From positions 1,268,001 to 1,332,000 of the forward strand of contig NZ_CP118734.1 in NCBI RefSeq assembly GCF_032594935.1: a DNA stretch of 64,000 nt, given 5' to 3'. The notes under the pieces were generated by a model. That model worked only from the letters and a program-made list of their open reading frames with translations. It did no database searches and was not told where the DNA came from. A program made the translations under genes and the position numbers. This document shows positions 7,515-16,893 of the stretch, piece by piece. Position 1 is the first letter of the stretch. Every line of letters begins with the position of its first letter. Origin of the DNA: Streptococcus sp. 29892 (GTDB lineage Bacteria; Bacillota; Bacilli; Lactobacillales; Streptococcaceae).

Positions 7515-9317
7515 TTAGAGATGCACTCCTTTCTCAACAAGAGCTTCCAACTCTGTCAAGCGGGCTTCAAAGACCTTGAAGGCATCGTTGAGATAGTCTT
7601 CCTTGGTCATATCCACACCAGCTTTTGCGATGACATTGAGTGGATAATCAGAGCTACCAGCCTTGAGGTAGTTGAGGTAGTTTTCCTTGTCCTCTGGGCT
7701 ACCATTGACAATCTTGTCTGCCAAAGCAGACGCTGCCGCAAAGCCAGTTGCATATTGGTAAACATAGAAATTGTAATAGAAATGTGGAATACGAGCCCAT
7801 TCGTACTGAATGTGTGGATTTTCTTCCGCAGACAAGCCGTAATACTTCTCATTAAGCTCCCCGTAGAGCTGGTTGAGGAAGTCTGCTGTCAAGACCTGAC
7901 CTTCTTGGTCTGCTTTGTAAATAGCCTGCTCAAACTCTGCAAACTGGGTTTGACGGAAGACCGTTCCACGGAAGCCGTCTAGGTAGTGGTTGAGAATAGC
8001 AAAACGGGTCTTGTCGTCTTCTACTTCTGCCAAGAGCTTCTCTGTCAGGAGATTTTCGTTGGTAGTCGATGCAATCTCAGCCAAGAAAATCGAATAGTGA
8101 CCATAGACATAAGGCTGGTTCTGACGAGTCAACATAGAATGAAGCGAATGCCCTGTTTCGTGAATGAGGGTGTACATATTGTCCAAATTGTCCTGCCAGT
8201 TGAGGAGCATAAAGGCGTTGGTGTCATAGGCACCACCTGAATAGGCTCCTGAACGCTTTCCTTCGTTTACATGAACATCAATCCAGCGGTTTTCAAAGGC
8301 TTCTTTGACAATAGCCGCGTACTCATCACCAAAGATATTCAAGGTATCCGCACAGGTCGCCAAGGCTTCCTCATAAGTAACCTTTGTGTCTGTGCTAGAA
8401 AGTGGTGTGTACATATCGTACATCTTAAGGTCATCAATACCCAAGAGTTTCTTACGCAAATTGATGTAGCGGTGCAAGAGCGGGAGGTGCTTGTTGACTG
8501 CTGACACTAATGTATCGTATACGGACTCCGGGATGAAGTTGGCTGAAAGGGCTGCGTGGCGGGCAGAGTCGTACTTGCGTAAACGAGCTTTCAGGTTATT
8601 GACCTTAACGTTAGACTGAAGGGTCTTGGCGTAAGTGTGCTGGAATTGCTCGTAGGTTTCGTAGAGAGCCTCGTAGGCTTCTTGACGCACCTCACGGTTC
8701 TGGGATTCCATAAAGTGGATGTAGTTGCCGTGAGAAAGTGGTACCAAGTGACCGTCCTCATCTGCGATTTCTGGGAAACGCAGGCTGGCATTATCCAATA
8801 CCGAGAAGGTTTCAGATGGTGCTTCAAAAATCTCGCTGGTCGCTGCAAGGACTTCTTCCACTTCTTGTGACAAGATGTGGTCCTTGGCTGACAAGAGTTT
8901 TTCAAATTGGTGGCTGTACTGAACAAGGGCTGGCTCTTCTGCCTTAAAGGCTTCCAACTGCTCTTCGGTAATGGCCATAAATTCTGGCTCATAGAAAGCA
9001 AAAGTCTGAGAAAAAACTGAGTAAATGCTCAGAGCTTTAGCTTGAAATTCCTGGTACTTCCCTTCACGAGTGTCTTGGTCATTTTTCATGGACGCATAGA
9101 CATAGAGTTTTTCAAGTCGACGCATAAGGCCAAGCTGGGTTTCGCTAATCTCCAAGAGACTCTTAGCAGAATCCAGCAAGTGACCTGCAAAAACCTTGGC
9201 CTTGTCTGTTTCTACCTGGATAGCCTCCAACTCAGCTTCCCAAGCCTCATCTGTTGGGAAAATTGTGGTCAAATCCCACTGGTATTTTTCTTCGATTTCA
9301 TAACGTTGTTTAGACAT
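7515..9317 (-). CDS. pepF: oligoendopeptidase F (M3 family)
   Basis: A zinc metallopeptidase that cleaves short peptides in the cytoplasm. The 600-residue length is typical of PepF/PepB. The zinc motif HETGH (in [13 protein letters not shown]) lies at about residue 385, with the downstream glutamate region [11 protein letters not shown]. The ATG at 9317 is chosen because GGAGG lies seven bases upstream; the frame is open to 9338. In pneumococcus this gene directly follows coiA, but here a lipoprotein gene and a terminator stand between them. Confidence 0.93.
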   Translation of the reverse strand: MSKQRYEIEEKYQWDLTTIFPTDEAWEAELEAIQVETDKAKVFAGHLLDSAKSLLEISETQLGLMRRLEKLYVYASMKNDQDTREGKYQEFQAKALSIYSVFSQTFAFYEPEFMAITEEQLEAFKAEEPALVQYSHQFEKLLSAKDHILSQEVEEVLAATSEIFEAPSETFSVLDNASLRFPEIADEDGHLVPLSHGNYIHFMESQNREVRQEAYEALYETYEQFQHTYAKTLQSNVKVNNLKARLRKYDSARHAALSANFIPESVYDTLVSAVNKHLPLLHRYINLRKKLLGIDDLKMYDMYTPLSSTDTKVTYEEALATCADTLNIFGDEYAAIVKEAFENRWIDVHVNEGKRSGAYSGGAYDTNAFMLLNWQDNLDNMYTLIHETGHSLHSMLTRQNQPYVYGHYSIFLAEIASTTNENLLTEKLLAEVEDDKTRFAILNHYLDGFRGTVFRQTQFAEFEQAIYKADQEGQVLTADFLNQLYGELNEKYYGLSAEENPHIQYEWARIPHFYYNFYVYQYATGFAAASALADKIVNGSPEDKENYLNYLKAGSSDYPLNVIAKAGVDMTKEDYLNDAFKVFEARLTELEALVEKGVHL

Positions 9318-9347
9318 AATGTATCCTCCGTAGCTCATATTCTACCA

Positions 9348-9382
9348 TAAAAAAGCCCCTCTTTCCAACGGAAAGTGGAGGC
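9348..9382 (-). terminator. intrinsic terminator after the 9390-10016 lipoprotein gene
   Basis: On the minus strand GCCTCCACTTTCC pairs with GGAAAGAGGGGC across a three-base loop and is followed by a run of T (complement 9348-9354). It would end transcription coming from coiA and the lipoprotein gene before pepF. Confidence 0.8.
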
Positions 9383-9389
9383 CTACACT

Positions 9390-10016
9390 TTACTCACTAC
9401 CAGTAAAGTAGGTTTTGGCATCGGCTACTGCTTCCTTGACAAAGCTATCATAGAATGCAAGATTGGGGATACCATATTTATTTAACAAACCGTCAACGTA
9501 ACTGCTTCCTTCAGCCTCTTTGATACTTCCTTTTATCTCCTGATTATTAGCCTGATGGACAAAATTTCCTTGTAGGTCAATCGTTAAATCTCCATCATTT
9601 GCAAAAGCGATAGAGTAGCCACTAGCTACAAAATACTGTCCAATCTGTCCAGTAGCCTCACTTGCCTTCTCTTCGCCTTCATATTCGTCAGTCGCTACTG
9701 TATAGTCACCGCTTTCGACGAAATAGGTTACCTTACAACCACTTTGGTAGGAAAGCATATAATATTCATCAGTGTAAAGATATTCCGTACCATCTTCAAA
9801 GACTATGAGTGTTCCTCCGTCATCTCCTACTTCTTTAGATGCTACTTTCTGACTATGTTGGGAGGTAAATTTCTGTGCCTCTTCCTCATTGATTGTTTGC
9901 ACTTGCTGACTCGAGGCAGTGCTGGTTTGTCCTTCCTTATACTTTACAGCACAGGCTGATAGGCATGCCAATAAGAGTAAAGAAGCACTTATTATAGTTA
10001 CTCGACTCCGTTTCAT
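9390..10016 (-). CDS. lipoprotein of unknown function
   Basis: The 208-residue product has a lipoprotein signal (basic MKRSRV, hydrophobic core, lipobox LSAC, Cys22), then a serine/threonine/glutamine-rich linker. A beta-rich domain follows with many acidic and aromatic residues (DEYYMLSYQSGCKVTYFVES). It would be anchored on the outer face of the membrane. GGAGG lies five bases upstream of the ATG at 10016. It sits between coiA and pepF, with a terminator after it, so it could be expressed with coiA during competence. The family is not recognised. Confidence 0.75.
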   Translation of the reverse strand: MKRSRVTIISASLLLLACLSACAVKYKEGQTSTASSQQVQTINEEEAQKFTSQHSQKVASKEVGDDGGTLIVFEDGTEYLYTDEYYMLSYQSGCKVTYFVESGDYTVATDEYEGEEKASEATGQIGQYFVASGYSIAFANDGDLTIDLQGNFVHQANNQEIKGSIKEAEGSSYVDGLLNKYGIPNLAFYDSFVKEAVADAKTYFTGSE

Positions 10017-10059
10017 CACAAGACCTCCTTGTAAACCTTTTCTTTTATTATATCATTAT

Positions 10060-11004
10060 TTACACATATCGTCTATAAATTATAGGTGGATACAAGACTT
10101 GTTTTCTCTGATTTTCCACTTTGTCGTAAAACTGGTCAAATGCCTGGTAAATCGGTGTCAGGTCTTGCTTGATCTGGGCAAAGCCAATGGCAGAGCGGGG
10201 CAGGCGGATTTGGGGATAGAAGTCTAATGCTGTCTTGGTCAGTAGATTTTCTCCACGTCCATAAGCCTCTGCTTGCAGGGCAAGCCATTTAGGGGATTTG
10301 TAATAAAGCTGTTGAGCAATGTAGCGAGGCAAATCCTCATCCATTGGGCAAGTCATGCTAGATAGGGTTTGCTTGGCAAATGGTAATCGTAATATATCCA
10401 GTAATTTTCCCTGACCAAAAGGAAAGACTTTCGTTAGACAGTGGATCTTGCCACGCAGGTCTTCATGAATGAGGTAGCGAAGTCGTAACTCCTTCTTCTC
10501 GTCATCCAATTCCCAGAGATGAAAACCCATATTCATACTAAAGGAGAGAAACTGCTTATGCAATTTGGTCAACCTATCCTTGAGCCACAAATCCTTGCCT
10601 AACAACCAGAGAACCTGGTAACCAGCATTACAATAGGCTTGCGTCCGTTCCTGCAAACGAGAAATCGGCAGACTGGAACATTGGACTTCTAAGGCTAGAC
10701 TATTATTGACCAATAAATCTGCTAGTTGGTTAATCTCTGGTAGGTATTTTTCCAACTCAACCGGCTCCTTTTCCACCAGCCAGCTGTAAAGCTCTGATTT
10801 GAGGGAGAGGTGCTGGGCAGATTCATTCTCCGTAAAAAATGGGCACTCTTTACGACTAACATGGGCAAAGTGTGGTCGCAGGATTTTACCAGAACGGTAG
10901 CGGACTGGACTAGAACACTGGGGACAATAAAAGTCTTCATCTCTCAAATCCTGAAGTTCTAGGAGATTGAACAAGTGATTGGTTTTATTTTTTACGATAA
11001 ACAT
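10060..11004 (-). CDS. coiA: competence protein CoiA
   Basis: CoiA is a late-competence protein needed for recombination of incoming DNA; it carries a nuclease-like fold. The 314-residue product has an N-terminal zinc-knuckle-like region (FYCPQC, then KILRPHFAHVS) and a central restriction-endonuclease-like motif with ALEVQCSS (glutamate and glutamine of an E-x-Q pair) at about residues 110-117. AGGAGG lies just before the start. The cin-box 20 bases upstream marks it as SigX-controlled. Confidence 0.93.
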   Translation of the reverse strand: MFIVKNKTNHLFNLLELQDLRDEDFYCPQCSSPVRYRSGKILRPHFAHVSRKECPFFTENESAQHLSLKSELYSWLVEKEPVELEKYLPEINQLADLLVNNSLALEVQCSSLPISRLQERTQAYCNAGYQVLWLLGKDLWLKDRLTKLHKQFLSFSMNMGFHLWELDDEKKELRLRYLIHEDLRGKIHCLTKVFPFGQGKLLDILRLPFAKQTLSSMTCPMDEDLPRYIAQQLYYKSPKWLALQAEAYGRGENLLTKTALDFYPQIRLPRSAIGFAQIKQDLTPIYQAFDQFYDKVENQRKQVLYPPIIYRRYV

Positions 11005-11023
11005 ATTTCCTCCTCATCCTATG

Positions 11024-11031
11024 TATTCGTA
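11024..11031 (-). promoter_or_regulatory. cin-box (SigX/ComX promoter) of coiA
   Basis: The minus strand reads TACGAATA, the exact consensus cin-box (-10 element) recognised by the competence sigma factor SigX in streptococci, 19 bases before the coiA start codon. The preceding TTT is also typical. I saw no other exact cin-box in an intergenic region of the window. Confidence 0.9.
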
Positions 11032-11094
11032 AAAGCAGTCAAGATGCTCATTCTATTTCAGTAGAAATCATTTCTAAACATTATAATATATCAT

Positions 11095-11123
11095 TTGTTT
11101 CCCTTATATTTTTTTGTTATAGT
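11095..11123 (+). promoter_or_regulatory. promoter of the large regulator gene
   Basis: TTGTTT at 11095-11100, a 17-base spacer rich in T, and TATAGT at 11118-11123 form a plausible housekeeping promoter. The leader to the ATG at 11154 is about 25 bases and contains GGAGG. It diverges from the coiA promoter. Confidence 0.55.
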
Positions 11124-11153
11124 AGATACAAGAACGAATGGAGGCGCTTACTT

Positions 11154-14108
11154 ATGACGCGTTTATCTTGTTTGCTATTTGGAACTCCGACTATCTTAGT
11201 CAATCAGGCGGAAATCACACCATCCTACGCAAAGATCAGTGCCCTGATCTATTATCTTATGTTAAAAGGTGAAGCTAGTCGTGAAGAGGTAGCTACACTC
11301 TTGTGGGGGGATAAGAATTCCGAGAAGGCTAGAAAAAACTTACGTAATACTATTTATCAGACCAACAGAGAGCTAGGATGTGAAGCTATTGTCAGTCCCA
11401 GCAGGTCCATGCTTGCTATCAATCCCCGTATTGCTATTTCCTGTGATGTGCAACTATTCTTGTCAGACCCTATGCACCAGCTCCATCTCTTCAAGGGTGT
11501 GTTTCTGGAAAATTTTTATATCAAGAATTGCCAGGAGTTTGACTTTTGGATAGAAAAAATCAAGTCCCAACTGGAAAAGACCTATCTGACAGCCTGTCAG
11601 CAGTTGCTGGAAAAACAAGAGCGCTTGTCTGACCTAGAGGGAGCTGAGCACCTCATCCTTCGGATGATTAGCATGGATGAATTTAATGAAGAGCATTATC
11701 TTAGCTTGATGAAACTCTATTTGGAGGAAGGACAGACTCGAAAGATTATTGAAACCTATCATCGCTTGGCACAACTATTGGATAAGGAGCTCGGAATCGG
11801 ACCTGGTGAATCGATAAAAAACCTCTATTATCAAGTCGTCAGGGACCATGCAGAGAAAAAAGACTCCCAGCTAGCTCCCAAAACCGACTATTTTTTTGGA
11901 AGAATTGAAGAAATTCATGCTCTCGAACATTTCCTAGTCTCTGTCTTAGAAACTGGTAGTCGTGCCTTTTTCCTCCACGGTGAGGTTGGTTCGGGAAAAC
12001 GAAGCCTGGTCCGTCAGGTCTTGGCTAACCAGGGGCAACGGTTTTCTATCATTCAGATCAACTGTTTACCAGAGGACCTCTACAAACCATACTCCATTTG
12101 GCGAAAGATAAGTCATAACTATCAATGGATTTTCCAAGAGACATTGGATACAAGACTGTCTTTGGAAGAAACTAGGAACCGTGAAGACTTGATTGATGGT
12201 TTGGAAAAGACTTGTCAGAAACAAGCTCTACTGTTCTTGATTGAGGATGCCCATTGGATGGATAAAGAGAGTTTACAAGTAGTGCTGGACTGTATTCATG
12301 CTCTTAGCCGTGCTCCTCTAGCATTTCTATTCACCAGAAACTTACGGCAAAATAAGGAAATGGATTATCTTGAGCATTACCTGTATAACCATCAGCTTGC
12401 AGAAAACCTTTGTTTGAAAAATTTATCCCTCGCTGACAGTCAAGACTTCTTAAAAGAACTGAGCCAGCAGGATGCTCTTTCTGATTTAGAGCAGATTTAT
12501 CATTTTAGTCAAGGCAATCTCTTTCTCCTTGACCAATACGCCCAGCAAATCAGGGAGGGACGTGAATTCCATCCTCTAACGGCAGCTATTCGGTCAAAAA
12601 TGGCTTTGCAGGTCCATGCCCTTGATACAAAAGAAGAGGAGTTACTCAACTACCTTTCGACCTGTAGTGCTGGAAGTGATGTTGGTTTATTGGCTGATTT
12701 AATGGGACTAAGCCATCATGAAATGGCTGTATTGGTGGATCAGCTAACCAGCAAATCCCTTATCCTGCAAAAAGAGGTTGATGATCGACTGGAAGTGCAA
12801 TTTCGTCAAGCTGTCTTAGGAGAATTTCTCTACGATCAGCTACCTCTATCAAAAAGAAGAATTTTGCATGAACAAATTGCCTTTCATCTCATCCAAAAAT
12901 TACAACTTCAACCCAACAACAGCGTCTTATTGCTAAAGATTGCAAGGCATTTTACTGCTGCCAAGCAACCTATAATGGCTCTGGAATATCGTTTACAACA
13001 CTTAAATCTGGCAATCAAGTCACACTACGATCTTTTTCCTTTGGACTCTAATAATGACCAACTAAGTGGGGGCAAGGAAGAAGAGAATGTGCTCTGGATC
13101 CAGGAACAGTTGGCTGAGGTGCGGGAAAACATGGCCCATCTCGAAAAGCTTTATGGCGACCAGCGTCAGTTCCAGCTTCTTCAAGTTCGATTTGAATTTT
13201 ATGAAGGTCGTTACCATATTCGGACTGGAAACTATCAGAAAGGTGTCGGCAGTATCCGTAAGGTGATTGCCAGAGCCCACGCCCTCCATGAACAAGATTA
13301 TCTATTGAAAGGCTATCGACAGTTTATCCATTACTGCATCCAGATTGAAAACATTAGTGACCTGGGCTACTATGCTGAATTAGGTCTGGAAACTGCTATA
13401 GAGGCTAATGATCACCAAGCCATCGGAATGTTTCTACGCTTTAAGGGACTTTTTAATCTCATGTTAGGGGATGAGGAGAAGGCTAGTCGTCTTCTCTACG
13501 AAGCCATTGATTGCTTTAGTCTGACAGCTTCTATGCGGAAGAAATACGCCATTCAGATTGCTGCTGCCCTAGATTACTTGGCGGAGATGGCTCAGATTCG
13601 CAGAGATTTTCTGACTGCCATCCACCTGCAAAAAGACGCTATCGAATTGGTGCAAGGCCAGGCTCCCCAGTCATCTACTCTTGGTTTTTATATCGGCTTG
13701 GGGACTTCCTATTACCATTTACAAGATTTTGCAGAAGCTCATTCCATCTTCCAGGCGGCTATGCAAGAAGTCAATCAACAGATTTATCCTTGGAAAGAAG
13801 TGCAACTCAAGCTTTACTTGGCACTACTAGGTTGCCAGCAACAAGACTACACAGGAGTTCATGACCTGCTCGACAGGAAGGAAGCCTTGATTTCTCGCTA
13901 TTCTAACCCACGAGATAAGGGCATGATTTATTACCTAATGGCAAAATTAAAGAATGAAATGAGGGACAATCCCCTACTAGAAGCTACATTTGCTCAAAAA
14001 TTAGACGAGGACTTGAGCCACTACTACCACATCGCCAAACAATTCTTGAACCCTTATCGCGACCGTTTACTTCTGGAAGATTTGGAGAATTTCATGAAAG
14101 AAAACTAA
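11154..14108 (+). CDS. SARP/BTAD-type transcriptional regulator with STAND ATPase and TPR domains
   Basis: A 984-residue regulator. The N-terminal 100 residues fit an OmpR-like winged helix (ALIYYLMLKGEASREEVATL, then KARKNLRNTIYQTNREL). A bacterial transcriptional-activation (BTAD) helical region follows, to about residue 235. An ATPase domain has Walker A-like GEVGSGKRS at about residues 277-285 and Walker B FLIEDAHWMD at about 362-371. The second half is helical and TPR-like. The lysine of the Walker A is followed by arginine where threonine or serine is usual. It is the only regulator gene beside the hut cluster and converges on hutG, so I infer, without proof, that it controls histidine utilisation. 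Confidence 0.85.
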   Translation: MTRLSCLLFGTPTILVNQAEITPSYAKISALIYYLMLKGEASREEVATLLWGDKNSEKARKNLRNTIYQTNRELGCEAIVSPSRSMLAINPRIAISCDVQLFLSDPMHQLHLFKGVFLENFYIKNCQEFDFWIEKIKSQLEKTYLTACQQLLEKQERLSDLEGAEHLILRMISMDEFNEEHYLSLMKLYLEEGQTRKIIETYHRLAQLLDKELGIGPGESIKNLYYQVVRDHAEKKDSQLAPKTDYFFGRIEEIHALEHFLVSVLETGSRAFFLHGEVGSGKRSLVRQVLANQGQRFSIIQINCLPEDLYKPYSIWRKISHNYQWIFQETLDTRLSLEETRNREDLIDGLEKTCQKQALLFLIEDAHWMDKESLQVVLDCIHALSRAPLAFLFTRNLRQNKEMDYLEHYLYNHQLAENLCLKNLSLADSQDFLKELSQQDALSDLEQIYHFSQGNLFLLDQYAQQIREGREFHPLTAAIRSKMALQVHALDTKEEELLNYLSTCSAGSDVGLLADLMGLSHHEMAVLVDQLTSKSLILQKEVDDRLEVQFRQAVLGEFLYDQLPLSKRRILHEQIAFHLIQKLQLQPNNSVLLLKIARHFTAAKQPIMALEYRLQHLNLAIKSHYDLFPLDSNNDQLSGGKEEENVLWIQEQLAEVRENMAHLEKLYGDQRQFQLLQVRFEFYEGRYHIRTGNYQKGVGSIRKVIARAHALHEQDYLLKGYRQFIHYCIQIENISDLGYYAELGLETAIEANDHQAIGMFLRFKGLFNLMLGDEEKASRLLYEAIDCFSLTASMRKKYAIQIAAALDYLAEMAQIRRDFLTAIHLQKDAIELVQGQAPQSSTLGFYIGLGTSYYHLQDFAEAHSIFQAAMQEVNQQIYPWKEVQLKLYLALLGCQQQDYTGVHDLLDRKEALISRYSNPRDKGMIYYLMAKLKNEMRDNPLLEATFAQKLDEDLSHYYHIAKQFLNPYRDRLLLEDLENFMKEN

Positions 14109-14132
14109 ATAAGTTCAACTACAAATACAACC

Positions 14133-14172
14133 AAAAAGGAAGGACCATCAGTGAATAGGTCCTTCCTTTTTT
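14133..14172. terminator. bidirectional terminator between the regulator and hutG
   Basis: AAAAAGGAAGGACC and GGTCCTTCCTTTTTT form a perfect stem around an 11-base loop, with A and T runs on both sides. It can serve both the plus-strand regulator gene and the minus-strand hut series. Confidence 0.9.
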
Positions 14173-14194
14173 CTAGTTATCCTAGGAAAAGTCT

Positions 14195-15190
14195 TTATTT
14201 TCTGTCGTGTGTTTGAACCAAAATCCGTGTCAGATAGAAAATAAGCGTTGCTGCTAAGTTGGCCGTATGGTTGTCAATATCATGAGGTGGAGAGGTTTCA
14301 ACAATATCGATACCAACAATTTTATCGCTAGCAGCTAAATACTGTAAGAGTAGAACGGCTAGGTTTGGATCAATCCCAAGAGACTGAATGGCGCTGACAC
14401 CTGGTGCAGATCCCACTGAAAAACAATCCATATCAATGGTCAGATGGATAGCCTGCTGACGCTGAACAAACTCATCCAGGTAAGAGCAAATTTTTTCATA
14501 GCCCATTACATAGAGATTTTGCCCGGTTAAAAAGGAAATATCTGCTGATTTAGCAACAAAGTCAAAGAGAAAGAGATTGGTATTGTGTTCTTGAATTCCT
14601 AAGGCTAAGTAAGAAAATTCGTAACCCCTTGCCCTACAATCATCATAAATCTGCCGAAAACCAGTACCAGAATTTGGACCTGTTTGGTCATAAGGACGAA
14701 GGTCAAAATGAGCGTCGAAATTGATAACAGCAATCGGCTCTTCCTGCTCTAAGCCAGCCTGCAAACCCTTGTAATGTCCATAGGCCGTTTCATGTCCTCC
14801 ACCCAGGACAATCGGAAAGAGGTTCAAGTCCAGCATACGCTGAACAGCTACAGCCAGACTGTCCTGTAATTCCGCCAAGCTGCAATTAGGCCCATCTATG
14901 TCCCCCACATCGTAAATCTTGACTTCGTTGCCCAAATGCCAAGGTAGTTTGGCTAGTTGGGTTCGGATACTACTGGCCCCCTCTACTGCTCCAACACGTC
15001 CATGATTGATATAGACACCTTTATCACTCTTAAATCCAATGATTCCAAAATGCTTGCCCTCTAAGCGTTCAAGTGTTTGGTCATTGAGATCGATAAATTC
15101 CATCACCATGCCCCATTTGGCAGTATAGAGATCATCATCAACCCCTCTTTGATAGTAGGAATAGGTCGTTGGATAATAGTTACTTAGCAT
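14195..15190 (-). CDS. hutG: formimidoylglutamase (ureohydrolase family)
   Basis: HutG hydrolyses formimino-glutamate to glutamate and formamide. The 331-residue protein has the manganese-site motifs of the arginase/agmatinase family: [19 protein letters not shown] and [12 protein letters not shown], plus [10 protein letters not shown]. The assignment to formimino-glutamate rather than agmatine or arginine rests on its place as last gene of the hut series. AGGAG precedes the ATG. A long inverted repeat separates it from hutH. FtcD in the same cluster acts on the same substrate, so the cluster has two outlets for it. Confidence 0.88.
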   Translation of the reverse strand: MLSNYYPTTYSYYQRGVDDDLYTAKWGMVMEFIDLNDQTLERLEGKHFGIIGFKSDKGVYINHGRVGAVEGASSIRTQLAKLPWHLGNEVKIYDVGDIDGPNCSLAELQDSLAVAVQRMLDLNLFPIVLGGGHETAYGHYKGLQAGLEQEEPIAVINFDAHFDLRPYDQTGPNSGTGFRQIYDDCRARGYEFSYLALGIQEHNTNLFLFDFVAKSADISFLTGQNLYVMGYEKICSYLDEFVQRQQAIHLTIDMDCFSVGSAPGVSAIQSLGIDPNLAVLLLQYLAASDKIVGIDIVETSPPHDIDNHTANLAATLIFYLTRILVQTHDRK

Positions 15191-15231
15191 GTTTTCTCCT
15201 AGTTATCGTCTTCATCATAAAACTCTGACAG

Positions 15232-15267
15232 AATAGGAGGTCTTGTTCCTTGATAAGACCTCCTATT
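15232..15267. repeat. 13-bp perfect inverted repeat between hutH and hutG
   Basis: AATAGGAGGTCTT and AAGACCTCCTATT pair perfectly around a 10-base loop. No strong T-run follows on either strand. It may weaken transcription into hutG or protect the hutH mRNA end. The rest of the hutH-hutG gap holds nothing else clear. Confidence 0.6.
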
Positions 15268-15314
15268 TAGTATAGCTATCTTACTACTTCCTGTCAAATT
15301 CTGATCAGGCTGGC

Positions 15315-16859
15315 TTATTCATATTGGATAGTCAGAGAAACTGCCTCTTCCACTGCAGCCAAGAACTCCGGACTTTCAATCACAAGCGAAGCTTTATTGA
15401 GCTCATCGTAGATTTCAATGTCTTTGTCATTTTCGATGAAGTCAACCTGCTGTCTAAAGACTGTATAGGCTGGCTTGGTTCCCTTACCAAGTTGAGTACT
15501 GTTCCCTTTCAAATCCAGAGCTTGACAAGCAGCCATGATTTCTGTTGCAAGGACACGGCGAGCATTTTTCAGTATTTCCCCTGCCTTACGGGCTGCAATT
15601 GTTCCCATGCTGACAAAGTCTTCTTGGTTTTCACAAGATGGAATAGAATCCACACTGGCTGGATGAGAAAGAACCTTGTTCTCGGAAACTAGGGCTGCAC
15701 AGGCATATTGGGTAATCATAAAGCCTGAATTACAGCCAGGGTGTTTAACCAAGAAGGACGGCAATTTGCTGAGCTGGCTATTGACCAAACGTTCGACACG
15801 GCGTTCAGACACATTTCCGATTTCTGCAATCGCGATACCCAATAAATCAAATGGCTGAGCCATCGGTTCTCCGTGGAAGTTACCACCTGAAATAACGTGG
15901 CCATTCTTACAAATGATGGGATTATCCGTTACAGAGTTGATTTCAATCTCTACTTTTTCCTTGACATAGGCAATCGAATCCTTGCTAGCACCATGAATTT
16001 GTGGGATACAGCGTAAGGTATACGGATCCTGCACGCGCTGAATGGTCGCCACTGTCGTGTTACCACTGTCTTCTAAGAGATGACGAATATTTCTTGCCGT
16101 CGCAAGTTGACCACTTTGAGGACGGATAAGATGCAATTCTTCTTCAAATGGACTGGTAATACCATTATGAACTTCCAGTGAAAGTGCTCCAGCAATATCT
16201 GACAGTTTCAAAAGCTGGATGGCATCGTAGGTCACTAGTACACCGATAGCCGTCAAGACTGTTGTGCCGTTGATCAAGGCCAAGCCCTCTTTTGCTGCTA
16301 GGTGAATAATGTCGATACCTGCTTGCTCCATCGCTTCCTTACCTGAAAGCAACTGTCCCTTGTAATAAGCTTTACCCAAACCTAGCATAGGTAAAACCAT
16401 ATGAGAAAGTGGAGCAAGGTCACCTGATGCACCCAAGGAGCCTTTTTCAGGAATAAATGGATGAACCCCCTTGTTCAACATCTCCAGCAATTTTTCAACG
16501 GTTTCAAGGCGAATACCTGAATACCCTTTGACCAGAGAGTTGATCCGAATTAACATAATAGCCCGAACCACATCCTCTGGTAAGGGATTGCCAAAACCGC
16601 TAGAATGGGTGCGAATCAAATTTTCTTGCAGTTGGATGGTATCTTCCGTAGGGATGCTTACCTTACAAAGGGAACCAAAACCAGTAGTTACCCCGTAGAC
16701 TACCCTTTCTTCTCTGACAATATCATCTACAATTTTACGCGAAGCCAGGACATCTTCCTTAGCCTCTTCTGAAATCAAGCACTGCTGACCATCTCTGGCA
16801 ACAGCTACAACATCTTCTAAAGTCAAACTTTTTCCATCTAATACAAGTGGTTTTGTCAT
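15315..16859 (-). CDS. hutH: histidine ammonia-lyase
   Basis: HutH deaminates histidine to urocanate, the first step of histidine degradation. The 514-residue protein contains GSLGASGDLAPLSHM, whose ASG triplet forms the MIO electrophile, and the family stretch LINGTTVLTAIG. I start at MTKPLVLDGKSL (16859) because AAAGGA lies a short distance upstream. The open frame back to 16934 overlaps the permease gene and is not typical. The permease gene ends 34 bases upstream. Confidence 0.95.
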   Translation of the reverse strand: MTKPLVLDGKSLTLEDVVAVARDGQQCLISEEAKEDVLASRKIVDDIVREERVVYGVTTGFGSLCKVSIPTEDTIQLQENLIRTHSSGFGNPLPEDVVRAIMLIRINSLVKGYSGIRLETVEKLLEMLNKGVHPFIPEKGSLGASGDLAPLSHMVLPMLGLGKAYYKGQLLSGKEAMEQAGIDIIHLAAKEGLALINGTTVLTAIGVLVTYDAIQLLKLSDIAGALSLEVHNGITSPFEEELHLIRPQSGQLATARNIRHLLEDSGNTTVATIQRVQDPYTLRCIPQIHGASKDSIAYVKEKVEIEINSVTDNPIICKNGHVISGGNFHGEPMAQPFDLLGIAIAEIGNVSERRVERLVNSQLSKLPSFLVKHPGCNSGFMITQYACAALVSENKVLSHPASVDSIPSCENQEDFVSMGTIAARKAGEILKNARRVLATEIMAACQALDLKGNSTQLGKGTKPAYTVFRQQVDFIENDKDIEIYDELNKASLVIESPEFLAAVEEAVSLTIQYE

Positions 16860-16893
16860 AACTTTCATCCTTTCGTTTTTCAGGAGTGTTCCA

